Assembly (NCBI GenBank): GCA_018240745.1
Contig: JAFEFF010000172.1
Location: 57,092 to 121,091 of the forward strand
Length of the DNA stretch: 64,000 nt
Source: Pseudomonadota bacterium
Lineage (GTDB): Bacteria; Pseudomonadota; Alphaproteobacteria; Reyranellales; Reyranellaceae
Direction of reading: 5' to 3'
Below, one piece after another: positions 33,450 to 43,431 of the stretch (position 1 is the stretch's first letter; each line of letters starts with the position of its first letter). A program made the position numbers and the translations under genes. Below the pieces are notes generated by a model. That model saw only the letters and a program-made list of their open reading frames with translations. It made no database searches and had not been told where the DNA came from.

Positions 33450-34646
33450 ATGTCTGTCGCAGCGCCGCTCTCCCACAAGCATGCCGGGCGCCTGTGGGCG
33501 GCGCTGCTGGCGGCGACGCTGCTGAACCTGCCGCTGGGCTCGGTCTATTCCTTCAGCGTGCTGCTGCATCCGCTCGAGCAGGAGCTGGGCATCCCGCGTT
33601 CGGCGCTGTCGCTGGTGTTCGGCGTGGCGACGGCGGGGTTCACCGCGGGCTCGGTCGCCGCCGCCTTCCTGTACCGGGCCGGCCCCGCGCCGATCCTGGT
33701 GTTCGTGAGCGCGCTGGTCGCTGCCGGCGGCGTGACGCTCGCGGCGACGGCGGATGGACTCGTGCGGCTGCTGCTGGGCTACGGCGTCGTGTTCGGCACC
33801 GGCGGCGGCGTCGCCTACATCCTGCTGCAGCAGGGCGTGAACATGCTGGTGACGCGCCGGCGCGGGTTGGTGAACGGCTACATCGTCAGCCTCTATCCGT
33901 TGGGCGCGATGATCGCGACGCCGGCCTTCCACGCCTGCAACGAGGCCTTCGGCTGGCGCACGACGCTGGGCGGACTCGCCGCCGTGCTGCTGATCTGCGG
34001 CACCGCCGCCGCGCTGCTCGCCTGGGCGAGTGGGGCGCGGTTGGCCGTGCCCGCAGGCCGGGCGCCGCAGCGGCCGGCGGCGCTCGGGACGACCTTCCTG
34101 AAGCTCTCGGCGACGTTCTTCCTCGCCGCTTCGGCGGGGCTGATGGTGCTGAGCCAGGCGCGCGAGATGATCGCCACCTATGGCGGCGCGACGGCGCTGG
34201 CGGTCGCCGCCACGACCGTCCTGACCGGCGCGATCGCGGCCGCCCGCATCGGCGGCGGCTGGCTGGTCGACCGCTTCGCCGTGCCGCACGTGATGTGCGC
34301 GGCGCACGCGCTGGCGCTCGCCGGCGGCGGCCTGCTGACGCTCTTCCCCGCGCCGGTCACGGCGGTGCTCGGGCTCGGCCTGATCGGCGTGGGCTACGGC
34401 TTCGTCTCCGGCTCGACCGCCGGCGGGATCGGCCTCTACTGGCCGCCAGCCGACTACGGCCGCGTGGCCGGCCGCACCTACATCGCCTGGTGCCTGGCCG
34501 CCATCTGCCTGCCGGTGCTGGCCGGCTACCTGTTCGACGTCACGCGCAGCTACGCTTGGGCCGTCCTGATCGCGGTCGGCGCCAACCTCGCCGGCATGGC
34601 GACGGCGCTCACGCTGCCGCGGCGCGGCTGGCGCAAGAACGCCTGA
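33450..34646 (+). CDS. MFS transporter (oxalate/formate antiporter-like subgroup)
   Basis: 398 residues, twelve predicted helices. Start chosen at the ATG giving MSVAAPLSHKH; an ATG at 33432 adds six residues. GSVYSFSVLLHPLEQELGIPRS near the first helices and the helix 4 loop with VTRRRGLVNGYIVSLYPLGAM recall OFA-type monocarboxylate or oxalate/formate transporters. Other MFS subfamilies are possible. Not in an operon. It lies 3 kb from the oxalate genes, so a link to oxalate is possible but unproven. Confidence 0.85.
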   Translation: MSVAAPLSHKHAGRLWAALLAATLLNLPLGSVYSFSVLLHPLEQELGIPRSALSLVFGVATAGFTAGSVAAAFLYRAGPAPILVFVSALVAAGGVTLAATADGLVRLLLGYGVVFGTGGGVAYILLQQGVNMLVTRRRGLVNGYIVSLYPLGAMIATPAFHACNEAFGWRTTLGGLAAVLLICGTAAALLAWASGARLAVPAGRAPQRPAALGTTFLKLSATFFLAASAGLMVLSQAREMIATYGGATALAVAATTVLTGAIAAARIGGGWLVDRFAVPHVMCAAHALALAGGGLLTLFPAPVTAVLGLGLIGVGYGFVSGSTAGGIGLYWPPADYGRVAGRTYIAWCLAAICLPVLAGYLFDVTRSYAWAVLIAVGANLAGMATALTLPRRGWRKNA

Positions 34647-34668
34647 CGCACCGCCGACGTTCAGGGCG

Positions 34669-35259
34669 TCACGGACCGTGGACGTGCTTCGTCGGCGCCT
34701 CGAGCAGCCCGAAATCGGCGTCCTTGCAATTGACGTCCGGGTTGGTGGGCGCGAACAGGCCGAGCGGATTGGGTTTGAACAACCACACGTGCAGGTCGTA
34801 GTGGACATACTCCCTGGGGATCAGGGGCTCGTGCCCTTCCATCGGGCCCATGAACGGCTGGCCGAAGAGCGACGGCCGCTCCTTGGTGTTGGGTGTGAGC
34901 GGCACGAGCCACTCGGCCGCAACCAGCTTCAGCTCCTTGCCCACCGGCTCGTAGATCAGCACGTTGGGCTTCATCGGGTCCGGCGGCCCTGCGATGGTGA
35001 CGTTGACGAAGTGCACGCCCATCGCGCCCCTGGGGTATTCCATGAGACCCTCGACCTTCTCGCCGCTGTAGTGCACGCAGCCCACGGTCGACAGGTACAG
35101 GTCACGCACGGCCACCTTGTAGTCCTGGTACTTTTCCAGCGACGTGCGCAGGGTGTCGATCTGGGCCGCGTAAGGGTCGTCTGCGGCCGAGACGCCGAGT
35201 GTCTGGCTCGCACAGGCGAGCAGGATCGCCGCGACGATGGTTGGGCGAAGGTGTCTCAT
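34669..35259 (-). CDS. Secreted hypothetical protein, 196 residues
   Basis: Signal peptide MRHLRPTIVAAILLACASQTLGVSA, cleavage before ADDPY. The mature part has two His-containing motifs, GCVHYSGEK and GVHFVNVTIAGPPDP, a repeated VHY/VHF pattern and Trp/Tyr-rich strands. The C-terminus TNPDVNCKDADFG adds one Cys that could pair with GC(V)H. No recognised family. It converges on the MFS gene with a 22-base gap. Confidence 0.75.
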   Translation of the reverse strand: MRHLRPTIVAAILLACASQTLGVSAADDPYAAQIDTLRTSLEKYQDYKVAVRDLYLSTVGCVHYSGEKVEGLMEYPRGAMGVHFVNVTIAGPPDPMKPNVLIYEPVGKELKLVAAEWLVPLTPNTKERPSLFGQPFMGPMEGHEPLIPREYVHYDLHVWLFKPNPLGLFAPTNPDVNCKDADFGLLEAPTKHVHGP

Positions 35260-35776
35260 GGTGCGTCTCCCTGGAACGCCGCGGGGAGCGGAACTCAGGT
35301 GGCGGGCTCCCGACCGACGAGTGCTGATGGCGCGCCTGTTTGCCGGCGAATCTAGCGCGGCCGCCTTCGAGCCGTTCGGGTAGTTTGCCGACCCAACAAG
35401 CGCCGATGTTGCCGCCGTGATGCCGCGCGACTATGGCTGCGGCCGCGGACGTCTGCTGCCAAGTGCGCGAGTGCATCCGATCCAGGATTTCGGGGCCAAC
35501 GTCCGGTTGTGGGTTGCCTTCATGTTGCACAGAGCGCGCGCGGCGGAATTCTCCGGACGCCGCGGGCTTTTTCGAGGACGGCGCGCATCTCGATCGGCAG
35601 CGGCGGCAGCAAGCGGTCGGCCTGCTGGTCCAGCGCCTCGGCCTCCCCGAGAAGGACCGTGATGCGCTGGACCAGCTTCGCCCGCCCCGGCGGTCTGCCG
35701 CTTCGCCCCTAGGTGGTATCCCCGCTCGTGCTATGACTATGATGCGTTGCCGGACTCGATCGAGTCGGTTTGTCAC
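35260..35776. other. Long intergenic region, no clear gene
   Basis: About 520 bases. The segment 35371-35397 recurs at 26640-26666. From about 35560 a plus-strand frame reads like a helical tail (AVGLLVQRLGLPEKDRDALDQLR), perhaps the remnant of a gene lost by frame decay, but no start or intact domain is visible. Confidence 0.45.
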
Positions 35777-36532
35777 ATGCCCGCTGCTTTATTCGGCCCG
35801 CCGAGCGGCAAGGGGGAGAACCTGACGTCTGACACCACCCCGGAACGGATCCGCCCGAACAACGTGCTCGGCCGGTTGCCGGCCGAGTTCTCGGGCAAGC
35901 TGCTGGCCGGCGAGCGCACCATCGCGCTGCGCGAGGGCCAGACGCTGTTCGAGCGCGGCGATGCCGGCGACGGCTGCTACTGGCTGCGGCGCGGCGTGCT
36001 GACCGTCTCGGTCGCCTCGGCCAACGGCGAGCAGCGCATCCTCGCCGTGCTCGGGCCGGGCGAGCTGGTGGGCGAGATCGCGATGATCGACGGCCTGCCG
36101 CGCTCGGCCACCGTGCAGGCGGTGCGGGACTGCGAGCTCACCTTCGTGAGCCGTGCCGCATTCACCGACCTGATGAAGCGGCATCCCGAACTGTACAGGG
36201 ACATCGTCATGACGCTCGCCGCGCGGCTGCGCCAGTCGGACGAGGACATGGTCGCAACGAGCTTCCTGACGGTGCGCGCCCGCGTGGCCCGTGCCCTGCT
36301 CGCCTTCGCCCGCCATCTCGGCGAGGAGGTCGGACCGGGCCGCATCCGCATCCGGCACAAGGTCACCCAGAGCGACCTCGCCGCGATGGCCGGCGTGGCG
36401 CGCGAAAGCGTGAGCCGCACGCTCGGCGCCTGGACCCGGCACAAGATCCTCGAAGGCTCGTCGCGCGGCGGCTACGTCGTGCACGAAGCCCGCCTCAAGC
36501 ACGAGGCGTCGGCGGCGGAGCAGTCCTCCTAG
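35777..36532 (+). CDS. Crp/Fnr family transcriptional regulator
   Basis: 251 residues. The cyclic nucleotide-binding-type domain (REGQTLFERGDAGDGCYWLRRG, LGPGELVGEIAMIDGLPRSATVQA) precedes a dimer helix and a winged HTH (VTQSDLAAMAGVARESVSRTLGAW). The RxSAT at the phosphate-cassette position is RSATV, consistent with nucleotide binding; the N-terminal Cys set of Fnr iron-sulfur sensors is absent. It converges with fhs, so the target is not evident from neighbours. The start is uncertain by about 20 residues. Confidence 0.9.
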   Translation: MPAALFGPPSGKGENLTSDTTPERIRPNNVLGRLPAEFSGKLLAGERTIALREGQTLFERGDAGDGCYWLRRGVLTVSVASANGEQRILAVLGPGELVGEIAMIDGLPRSATVQAVRDCELTFVSRAAFTDLMKRHPELYRDIVMTLAARLRQSDEDMVATSFLTVRARVARALLAFARHLGEEVGPGRIRIRHKVTQSDLAAMAGVARESVSRTLGAWTRHKILEGSSRGGYVVHEARLKHEASAAEQSS

Positions 36533-36537
36533 CTTAG

Positions 36538-38235
36538 CTAGGACAACCCGACGATCTTGCCGTCGGCGTTGATGTCGATGCCCTCGGCCGAGGGCACACG
36601 CGGCAGGCCGGGCATGGTCATGATCTCGCCGCAGATCACCACGACGAACTCGGCGCCGGCCGACAGCCGCACCTCGCGCACCGCGATGGTATGGCCGTCG
36701 GGCGCGCCCTTGAGGTCGGGGTTGGTCGAGAAGCTGTACTGCGTCTTGGCGATGCAGACCGGCACCTTGCCGTAGCCCATCGCCTCGTACGAGGCGAGCT
36801 GGTCGCGCACCGGCTTGGCCGCGGAGATGTCGGCGGCGCCGTAGATCTCGCGGGCGATGGTGCGGATCTTCTCGTACAGCGGCATGTCGTCGGGATAGAG
36901 CAGCTTGAGATTGCTCTTGCCGCTTTCGACGACCTTGACGACCGCGCGCGCGACATCCGCCGCACCCTTGCCGCCCTCGGCCCAGTGATCGGCCATCACC
37001 GCCTCGACACCGAGCCTGGCGCAGGCGGATTTGACGAGCGCGATCTCGGCGTCGGTGTCGGCGCTGAAGCGGTTGATCGAGACCACCGCCTGGAGGCCGA
37101 ACTTGCGCACGTTCTCGACGTGGCGCTTGAGGTTCGACATGCCCGCCTCGAGCGCCTTCAGGTTCTCGGTCTTGAGGTCTTCCTTCTTCACGCCGCCATG
37201 CATCTTGAGAGCGCGGATGGTGGCGACCAGCACGACCGCGTCGGGCTCGAGGCCGGTCTTGCGGCACTTGATGTCGATGAACTTCTCGCCGCCCAGATCG
37301 GCGCCGAAGCCCGCCTCGGTGACGACGTAGTCGGCCAGTTTGAGCGCCGTCGTGGTGGCGAGCACCGAGTTGCAGCCGTGCGCGATGTTGGCGAACGGGC
37401 CGCCATGGATGAAGGCCGGCGTGCCTTCGAGCGTCTGGACCAGGTTGGGCGACAGCGCGTCCTTCAGCAGCACGGCCATGGGGCCCTGCGCCTTGAGGTC
37501 CTTGGCGCGGACGGGCTTCCGGTCGCGGGTATAGGCGACGATGATGTTGCCGAGCCGCGCCTTGAGGTCCTCGAGGTCCTTGGCGAGGCAGAAGATCGCC
37601 ATCACCTCCGAGGCGACGGTGATGTCGAAGCCGTCCTCGCGCGGGAAGCCGTTGGCGACGCCGCCGAGCGACGACACGATCTGGCGCAGCGACCGGTCGT
37701 TCATGTCTATGGCGCGCCGGATACTTACCCTTCGGCCGTCGATACCGAGCGCATTGCCCCAGTAGATGTGGTTGTCGAGCAGCGCACAGAGCAGGTTGTG
37801 CGCCGTGCCGATGGCGTGGAAGTCGCCGGTGAAGTGGAGGTTGATATCCTCCATCGGCACGACCTGGGCGTAACCGCCGCCTGCCGCCCCGCCCTTCATG
37901 CCGAACGACGGGCCGATCGAGGGCTCGCGCAGGCACAGCATCGCCTTCTTGCCGATATGGTTCAGCGCGTCGGTCAAGCCGACCGTGGTGGTGGTCTTGC
38001 CTTCACCCGCCGGCGTCGGCGAGATCGCCGACACCAGGATCAGCTTGCCGTTCGGCCGGCTCTGCAGCGACCTGATGAAGTCCATCGAGATCTTGGCCTT
38101 GTAGTGGCCGTAGGGCTCGAGGTTCTCCGGGGCGATGCCGAGCTTCTCCTTGGCAATCTCGAGGATCGGCCGCTTCTTGGCCTCCTGCGCGATCTGGATG
38201 TCGGTCTTCGGACTGGTGTGCTGCGACGCGGGCAT
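36538..38235 (-). CDS. fhs: Formate-tetrahydrofolate ligase
   Basis: 565-residue homotetrameric-type enzyme making 10-formyl-THF from formate, ATP and THF. The P-loop [34 protein letters not shown] and [15 protein letters not shown] near the C-terminus are diagnostic. Start set at MPASQHT by a GAGGGAAG site; a start at 38250 is possible. It is the last gene of the oxalate group, preceded by a palindromic repeat. It would capture formate from oxalate breakdown into the C1 pool. Confidence 0.96.
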   Translation of the reverse strand: MPASQHTSPKTDIQIAQEAKKRPILEIAKEKLGIAPENLEPYGHYKAKISMDFIRSLQSRPNGKLILVSAISPTPAGEGKTTTTVGLTDALNHIGKKAMLCLREPSIGPSFGMKGGAAGGGYAQVVPMEDINLHFTGDFHAIGTAHNLLCALLDNHIYWGNALGIDGRRVSIRRAIDMNDRSLRQIVSSLGGVANGFPREDGFDITVASEVMAIFCLAKDLEDLKARLGNIIVAYTRDRKPVRAKDLKAQGPMAVLLKDALSPNLVQTLEGTPAFIHGGPFANIAHGCNSVLATTTALKLADYVVTEAGFGADLGGEKFIDIKCRKTGLEPDAVVLVATIRALKMHGGVKKEDLKTENLKALEAGMSNLKRHVENVRKFGLQAVVSINRFSADTDAEIALVKSACARLGVEAVMADHWAEGGKGAADVARAVVKVVESGKSNLKLLYPDDMPLYEKIRTIAREIYGAADISAAKPVRDQLASYEAMGYGKVPVCIAKTQYSFSTNPDLKGAPDGHTIAVREVRLSAGAEFVVVICGEIMTMPGLPRVPSAEGIDINADGKIVGLS

Positions 38236-38251
38236 GGTTTCTTCCCTCATA

Positions 38252-38346
38252 TTCCTCTCCCTCGATCGGGGAAGAGGTTGGGAGAGGGGGGTACAGGCGA
38301 CATACGTCACCCCCTCTCCCAACCTCTCTCCCTCAGCGGGGAAGAG
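38252..38346. repeat. Palindromic repeat C, copy in the oxalate operon
   Basis: Arms CCTCTCCCTCGATCGGGGAAGAGG and GGGGTGACG.CGTCACCCC with CTCTCCCAACCTC flank a hairpin that fills the gap between the formyltransferase and fhs genes. It may pause transcription or stabilise mRNA ends inside the operon. Confidence 0.6.
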
Positions 38347-38370
38347 GAGGAAGACGTTTGGAGCGGAGGA

Positions 38371-39300
38371 TCATGTGAAGCGCGCGCCGACGGCGAGGTT
38401 GGCAGCCTTCGCCCATTCGCCGGCGGCGACCTTGGGGCCGTCGGCGGGCTTGACGCGGGTGACCTTGATGCGGCCGTCGGGGCAGACGACGGTGAAGCCG
38501 TCGGCTTCGACCGCGACCACCTCGCCGTACTTGCCGCCGATCCCCTTCGGATCCTTCGCGGGCAGCGGAGTGACGTCGAAGATCTGCAGCGTCTTGCCGT
38601 CGAGCGTCGTCCAGGCGCCGGGCGCAGGGTTGCAGCCGCGCACCAGCGGGTCGATCTGGCGCCACGACTTGCCCCAGTCGATGCGGGCGATGTCGGCGGT
38701 GGCGCGGCCCTCGTAGGTGGCCTTCGATTCGTCCTGCTTGATGCGCGGCGCCTTGCCCGCCTTGACCAGGTCGACCGATTCCAGCATCGCCTCGACGCCC
38801 ATCGGGAACAGGCGGTCGAAGTAGACCGAACCCAGCGTGTCGTTGGGACCGATCGGCGTCTTCTTCTGCAGGAGCACGTCACCGGTATCGAGGCCGTTGT
38901 CGGGCCAGAAGATCGACAGGCCGGTCTCCTTCTCGCCGAGGATGATCGGCCAGTTGATCGCCGAGGCGCCGCGATAGGCGGGCAGCAGCGACGGATGGTA
39001 CTGGATCGAGCCGTGCGTCGGGATGTTCAGGAACTCCTCCGGCACGAACAGGGTCACGAAGGCCATGACCTGCAGATCGGGCTTCAGCGCCTTGAACTCT
39101 TCCCAGATCTCGGGCTTGCGGTAGGACGCCGGCTGGTAGACCGGCAGCTTGGCCGCCAGCGCCGCTTCCTTGAGGGGATCGGCCTTCTGGCCGGGCTTCT
39201 CCGGCGCGACATAGACCGCGACGACGTCGTCGCCGCGTTTCAGCAGCGCTTCCAGAACGGCCTTGCCGAAGGCCTGCTGGCCATGGACCACGATGCGCAT
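38371..39300 (-). CDS. Formyltransferase, 10-formyl-THF dehydrogenase N-domain type
   Basis: 309 residues. The catalytic block reads YHPSLLPAYRGASAINW with His102, and GLSIFWPDNGLDTGDVLL with Asp138. The long stretch ATYEGRATADIARIDW and RGCNPAPGAWTTLDGK matches the hydrolase N-domain of ALDH1L-type enzymes better than methionyl-tRNA formyltransferase. The usual Asn two residues before the His in GART/Fmt is Gln100 here. Hence a role in transfer or hydrolysis of a formyl group in folate metabolism, not tRNA formylation, is likely. It starts 4 bases after the frc stop and precedes fhs. It may formylate THF from formyl-CoA or release formate from 10-formyl-THF. Confidence 0.85.
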   Translation of the reverse strand: MRIVVHGQQAFGKAVLEALLKRGDDVVAVYVAPEKPGQKADPLKEAALAAKLPVYQPASYRKPEIWEEFKALKPDLQVMAFVTLFVPEEFLNIPTHGSIQYHPSLLPAYRGASAINWPIILGEKETGLSIFWPDNGLDTGDVLLQKKTPIGPNDTLGSVYFDRLFPMGVEAMLESVDLVKAGKAPRIKQDESKATYEGRATADIARIDWGKSWRQIDPLVRGCNPAPGAWTTLDGKTLQIFDVTPLPAKDPKGIGGKYGEVVAVEADGFTVVCPDGRIKVTRVKPADGPKVAAGEWAKAANLAVGARFT

Positions 39301-39304
39301 CGTC

Positions 39305-40768
39305 CTACTCCGCCGCCATTGCCTTCTGGGGGGTGGCCTTCGGTTGCCCGCCGGTCGCGCCGGATGCCTTGATCTCGGCGATCTCGCGCGGCGTGAACTT
39401 CAGGACCTTCGACAGGATCTCGTCGGTGTGCTCGCCCAGCAGCGGGGAGCGCTTCACCTCGGTGAGCGAGTCGGAGAGCTTGATCGGATTGCCGACCGAC
39501 AGGTACTTGCCGCGGGTCGGATGATCGACCTCGACGACGGTGCCGGTCTTGCGCAGCGATTCGTCCTCGGCGATCTCCTTCATCGACAGGATCGGCCCGA
39601 CCGGAATGTCCAGCGGATTGCAGATGTCCATGACCTCGAACTTGGTCTTGGTCTTGGTCCACTGCTCGATGCGCTCGAAAATCTGCTTCAACCGCGGCAG
39701 CCGCGCCTGCGGCTTGGCGTAGTCGGGATGGGTCTTCCACCCGGGCTCGCCGATCACGTCGCAGATCTTCTCCCAGACCGGCGCTTGGGTGATGAAGTAG
39801 ATGTAGGCGTTGGGGTCGGTCTCCCAGCCCTTGCACTTCAGGATGACGCCCGGCTGGCCGCCGCCCGAGTCGTTGCCGGCGCGCGGAGTTGCCTCGCCGA
39901 ACGGGATGCCAAGGCCGTACTGGGTGTACTCCGTGAGCGGGCCGGCCTTGAGCCGCTGCTGGTCGCGCAGCTTCACGCGGCAGAGGTTCAGCACGCCATC
40001 CTGCATCGCCGCCAGCACGCGCTGACCGCGACCGGTGCGGTTGCGCTGCATCAGCGCGCAGACGATGCCGAGCGCGAGATGCAGGCCGGTGCCCGAGTCG
40101 CCGATCTGCGCGCCGGTGACCAGCGGGATGCCGTCGAGGAAGCCGGTGGTCGAGGCGGAGCCGCCGGCGCACTGGGCGATGTTCTCGTAGACCTTGCAGT
40201 CCTCGTAGGTGCCGGGGCCGAACCCCTTGATCGAGGCGACGATCATGCGCGGGTTCCAGGAGTGGATACGTTCCCAGGTCAGGCCCATGCGATCGAGCGC
40301 GCCGGGCGCGAAGTTCTCGACCAGCACGTCGCAGGTCTTCACCAGGCGCTCGAGCACCCGCATACCTTCCTTGCTTTTGGAATCGAGCGTGATCGAACGC
40401 TTGTTGTGGTTCAGCATCGTGAAATAGAGACTGTCGGCGCCCGGGACGTCGACCAGCTGGCCGCGCGTGATGTCGCCCGTGCCGGGACGCTCGACCTTGA
40501 TCACGTCGGCGCCGAACCATGCCAGCAGCTGGGTGCAGGTCGGGCCCGACTGGACGTGCGTGAAGTCGAGGATCTTCACGCCATCGAGCGCCTTGCCGTC
40601 CTGGCCCCATGGTTTGGTCGAAGGGGGCTTCTTCGAGATCTTCGCCGCGTTGCCGTTGCTCTTCCTGGCAACGACCTCGAGCGCGGGCTTCCTCGCCGGC
40701 CTGGCCTTGACCTTCGCCTTCACCTTTGAGGCCGCGGCCCTGGCCTTGTTCGCGATCTTCTTCGCCAT
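39305..40768 (-). CDS. frc: Formyl-CoA:oxalate CoA-transferase
   Basis: 487 residues, CaiB/BaiF family. The core from about residue 60 ([54 protein letters not shown] with the catalytic Asp, [14 protein letters not shown]) matches Frc of Oxalobacter and YfdW closely. Transfers CoA from formyl-CoA to oxalate. Unusual is a 60-residue N-terminal extension rich in Lys and Ala ([20 protein letters not shown]...), resembling a histone H1-like tail; the ribosome site AGAGGA before the first ATG supports it. Next gene downstream, formyltransferase, starts 4 bases on. Confidence 0.95.
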   Translation of the reverse strand: MAKKIANKARAAASKVKAKVKARPARKPALEVVARKSNGNAAKISKKPPSTKPWGQDGKALDGVKILDFTHVQSGPTCTQLLAWFGADVIKVERPGTGDITRGQLVDVPGADSLYFTMLNHNKRSITLDSKSKEGMRVLERLVKTCDVLVENFAPGALDRMGLTWERIHSWNPRMIVASIKGFGPGTYEDCKVYENIAQCAGGSASTTGFLDGIPLVTGAQIGDSGTGLHLALGIVCALMQRNRTGRGQRVLAAMQDGVLNLCRVKLRDQQRLKAGPLTEYTQYGLGIPFGEATPRAGNDSGGGQPGVILKCKGWETDPNAYIYFITQAPVWEKICDVIGEPGWKTHPDYAKPQARLPRLKQIFERIEQWTKTKTKFEVMDICNPLDIPVGPILSMKEIAEDESLRKTGTVVEVDHPTRGKYLSVGNPIKLSDSLTEVKRSPLLGEHTDEILSKVLKFTPREIAEIKASGATGGQPKATPQKAMAAE

Positions 40769-40778
40769 CTTGGTCCTC

Positions 40779-42506
40779 TTACTTCTTCTTCAGCCTGGAT
40801 TGCGGATTGAGATTGCCGATGCGGCCGCTTTCGCTGCCGGCGGCCGGATCGATCACCGCGTTGATCAGCGTGGGCTTGCCCGAATCCATCGCCGCATTGA
40901 CGGCGCGCTTCAGCTCGTCGGGGGTCGTGGCGTTGACGCCGGTGCCGCCGAACGCCTCCATCATCTTGTCGTAGCGAGCGCCCTTGACGAACGCGGTCGT
41001 TGCCGGGTCGCTGCCGGCCTTGTTGGTGTCGGTGCCGCGATAGATGCCGTCGTTGTTGAACACGACGATGCAGACCGGGAGGTTGTAGCGGCAGATCGTC
41101 TCGACCTCCATGCCGCAGAAGCCGAACGCGCTGTCACCCTCGATCGCCAGCACCTTGCTGCCGGTCTCGACCGCCGCGGCGATCGCCTGGCCCATGCCGA
41201 CGCCCATCACGCCCCAGGTGCCGACATCGAGCCGCTTGCGCGGCTTGTACATGTCGATCACGCCGCGGGTCAGGTCGAGCGTGTTGGCGCCCTCGTTGAC
41301 CAGGACCGCGTCGGGCCGCTCCTTGATGATGGTTCGCAGCACGCCGAGCGCGCCGTGATAGTCCATCGGGTTGTTGTTGTTCATGAGGCGCGGCGCCATC
41401 TTGGCGACGTTCTCCTCGCGCTTGGCGGTGACCGCGCCCATCCAGTCCGACGGTGCCTTGGTCCAGTTGCCGCCCATGGCGTCGAGCAGTGCGGCGACGC
41501 ACGAGCCGATGTCGCCGACCACGGGGGCTGCGATCTCGACGTTGCTGTCCATCTCCCTGGGCTCGATGTCGATCTGGATGAACTTCTTGGGCGCATCGCC
41601 CCAGGCGCGGCCCTTGCCGTGCGACAGGAGCCAGTTGAGGCGGGCGCCGATCATCATCACGACGTCGGAGTCCTTCAGCACCGTCGAGCGCGCGGCGCCG
41701 GCGCACTGCGGATGGGTATCGGGCAGCAGCCCCTTGGCCATGCTCATCGGCAGGAACGGCACGCCCGACTTCTCGACCAGCGCCTTGATGGCGTCGTCGG
41801 CCTGCGCATAGGCCGCTCCCTTGCCGAGGATGATCAGCGGCTTCCTGGCCGACTTCAGAACGTCGAGCGCACGGGCGATCGAGGCGGGCGAGGGGAGCTG
41901 CGCCGGCGCGGCGTCGATCACCTTCACCAGGGACTTCTTGCCGGCCGTGGCGTCCATCACCTGGCCGAACAGCTTGGCCGGCAGATCGAGATAGACGCCG
42001 CCGGGACGGCCCGAGACGGCGGCGCGGATCGCGCGGGCGAGGCCGATGCCGATGTCCTGCGCGTGCAGCACGCGGTAGGCCGCCTTGCACATCGTCTTGG
42101 CGACCGCGAGCTGGTCCATCTCCTCGTAGTCGCCTTGCTGCAGGTCGACGATCTCGCGCTCCGATGAGCCCGAGATCAGGATCATCGGGAAGCAGTTGGT
42201 GGTGGCGTGGGCGAGCGCGGTCAGGCCATTGAGGAAGCCCGGCGCCGACACGGTGAGGCAGATGCCGGGCCTCCTGGTGAGGAAGCCCGCGATCGCCGCG
42301 GCATAGCCTGCGTTCTGCTCGTGGCGGAACGACAGCACGCGGATGCCGGCAGCCTGCGCCATGCGGCCGAAGTCGGTGATCGGAATGCCCGGCACGCCAT
42401 AGATGGTCTGGATGCCGTTCAGCTTCATGGCGTCGATGATGAGGTTGAAGCCGTCGGTCAGCTCCTCTTCCTTCTCCGGCGCGGTTTTCAATGCAGCTTC
42501 AGCCAT
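40779..42506 (-). CDS. oxc: Oxalyl-CoA decarboxylase
   Basis: 575-residue thiamine diphosphate enzyme. [16 protein letters not shown] gives the activating Glu; the ThDP/Mg motif is [20 protein letters not shown], followed by [10 protein letters not shown]. Splits oxalyl-CoA into CO2 and formyl-CoA, which feeds Frc. Ends 10 bases before frc. Fits Oxalobacter and E. coli YfdU family in length and order. A short gap of 149 bases separates it from the regulator upstream. Confidence 0.95.
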   Translation of the reverse strand: MAEAALKTAPEKEEELTDGFNLIIDAMKLNGIQTIYGVPGIPITDFGRMAQAAGIRVLSFRHEQNAGYAAAIAGFLTRRPGICLTVSAPGFLNGLTALAHATTNCFPMILISGSSEREIVDLQQGDYEEMDQLAVAKTMCKAAYRVLHAQDIGIGLARAIRAAVSGRPGGVYLDLPAKLFGQVMDATAGKKSLVKVIDAAPAQLPSPASIARALDVLKSARKPLIILGKGAAYAQADDAIKALVEKSGVPFLPMSMAKGLLPDTHPQCAGAARSTVLKDSDVVMMIGARLNWLLSHGKGRAWGDAPKKFIQIDIEPREMDSNVEIAAPVVGDIGSCVAALLDAMGGNWTKAPSDWMGAVTAKREENVAKMAPRLMNNNNPMDYHGALGVLRTIIKERPDAVLVNEGANTLDLTRGVIDMYKPRKRLDVGTWGVMGVGMGQAIAAAVETGSKVLAIEGDSAFGFCGMEVETICRYNLPVCIVVFNNDGIYRGTDTNKAGSDPATTAFVKGARYDKMMEAFGGTGVNATTPDELKRAVNAAMDSGKPTLINAVIDPAAGSESGRIGNLNPQSRLKKK

Positions 42507-42627
42507 GGCGTTTCTCCCTAACCTGTCGTCCTCGGCCCATTCGGGGCGGCGTACCAGCCTCTCAGGATAAACTCCGCGAAGGACCTCATCGCCGCTTCAA
42601 CAGGCCGTGTCGTAAATCCTTCCATTC

Positions 42628-42656
42628 AGATCCTTCGCTTCGCTCGGGATGACGGC
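42628..42656. repeat. Fragment of palindromic repeat A
   Basis: The right-end sequence CTTCGCTTCGCTCGGGATGACGG recalls the right arm of copies at 20160 and 29184. Only the arm remains, between oxc and the GntR gene. Confidence 0.5.
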
Positions 42657-43342
42657 TAATCCAGATAGTCGACGTGCTTGGCGACGTGCTCGGCGAGGCC
42701 GAGCGCGTGCTGGCGCACCAGGTCCTCGGCGCGCTCGGTCTCGCGCGCCTCGAGCGCCTGGATGATGTTCATGTGATCGTGGATCGAGCGCTCGGCGCGG
42801 TCGTCCTCGCCGATCGTCTGGCCGCGGATCATGCGCATGTGGGTGAACAGGTTCTCGGCCAGCTTGATCAGCACCTGGTTGCCCGACAGCTCGATGATGG
42901 TCTGATGGAAGGCAATGTTCACTTCCGAATATTCGTCGAGCTTGGCGTGCGGCGTGGTGCCGTCGAACCTGGCGAACATGCGGCGCAGCCCGGCGATGTC
43001 CTCGTCGCTGGCGTTCCGGGTGACGAGGCGCGCCGCCATGCTCTCGAGCGCCGCCCAGGCCGTGATCATCTCGATCACTTCCTGCTTGGTCTTGCGCACC
43101 ACGTAGATGCCGCGTCTCGGGATCGAGCGGACGAAGCCTTCCCGCTCGAGCTGGGCCATGGCCTCGCGGACCGGCGTACGGGAGATGCCGAAATCCTGGG
43201 CGAGCTGGCGCTCATCGAGGCGGATGTCGGTGCGCGAGCGATAGACGCCCGACGACACGATGACGTCGCGCAGGGCCTGGTAGGCCTTGTCCTTGAAGGT
43301 CTCGCGGCTGCCGATGGGCGCCACGACGAGACGTTCGCTCAT
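42656..43342 (-). CDS. GntR family (FadR/FCD subfamily) transcriptional regulator
   Basis: 228 residues. N-terminal winged HTH (RLDERQLAQDFGISRTPVREAMAQLEREGFV, about 40-70), then an all-helical FCD effector domain with metal/ligand residues expected in NIAFHQTIIELSGN and IHDHMNIIQAL. Such regulators respond to carboxylates or acyl-CoA. It sits between tctA and oxc, so it most likely controls the uptake and oxalate genes. A palindromic stretch upstream of its start is a possible operator. Confidence 0.9.
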   Translation of the reverse strand: MSERLVVAPIGSRETFKDKAYQALRDVIVSSGVYRSRTDIRLDERQLAQDFGISRTPVREAMAQLEREGFVRSIPRRGIYVVRKTKQEVIEMITAWAALESMAARLVTRNASDEDIAGLRRMFARFDGTTPHAKLDEYSEVNIAFHQTIIELSGNQVLIKLAENLFTHMRMIRGQTIGEDDRAERSIHDHMNIIQALEARETERAEDLVRQHALGLAEHVAKHVDYLD

Positions 43343-43370
43343 GAACGCGCCTTCCTCCTTCACCCGTCGG

Positions 43371-43394
43371 CATACATTATTACGTATACCACGG
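43371..43394 (-). promoter_or_regulatory. Candidate GntR operator upstream of the regulator gene
   Basis: The AT-rich stretch reads CATACATTATTACGTATACC on the plus strand, with overlapping palindromes TACGTA (43381-43386) and GTATAC (43384-43389). It is out of keeping with the GC-rich surroundings and lies about 35 bases before the start codon. Binding is inferred. Confidence 0.4.
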
Positions 43395-43431
43395 ATCGGC
43401 AACCAGCCCTGCGAGGGCTTGAGAAGGGGCT

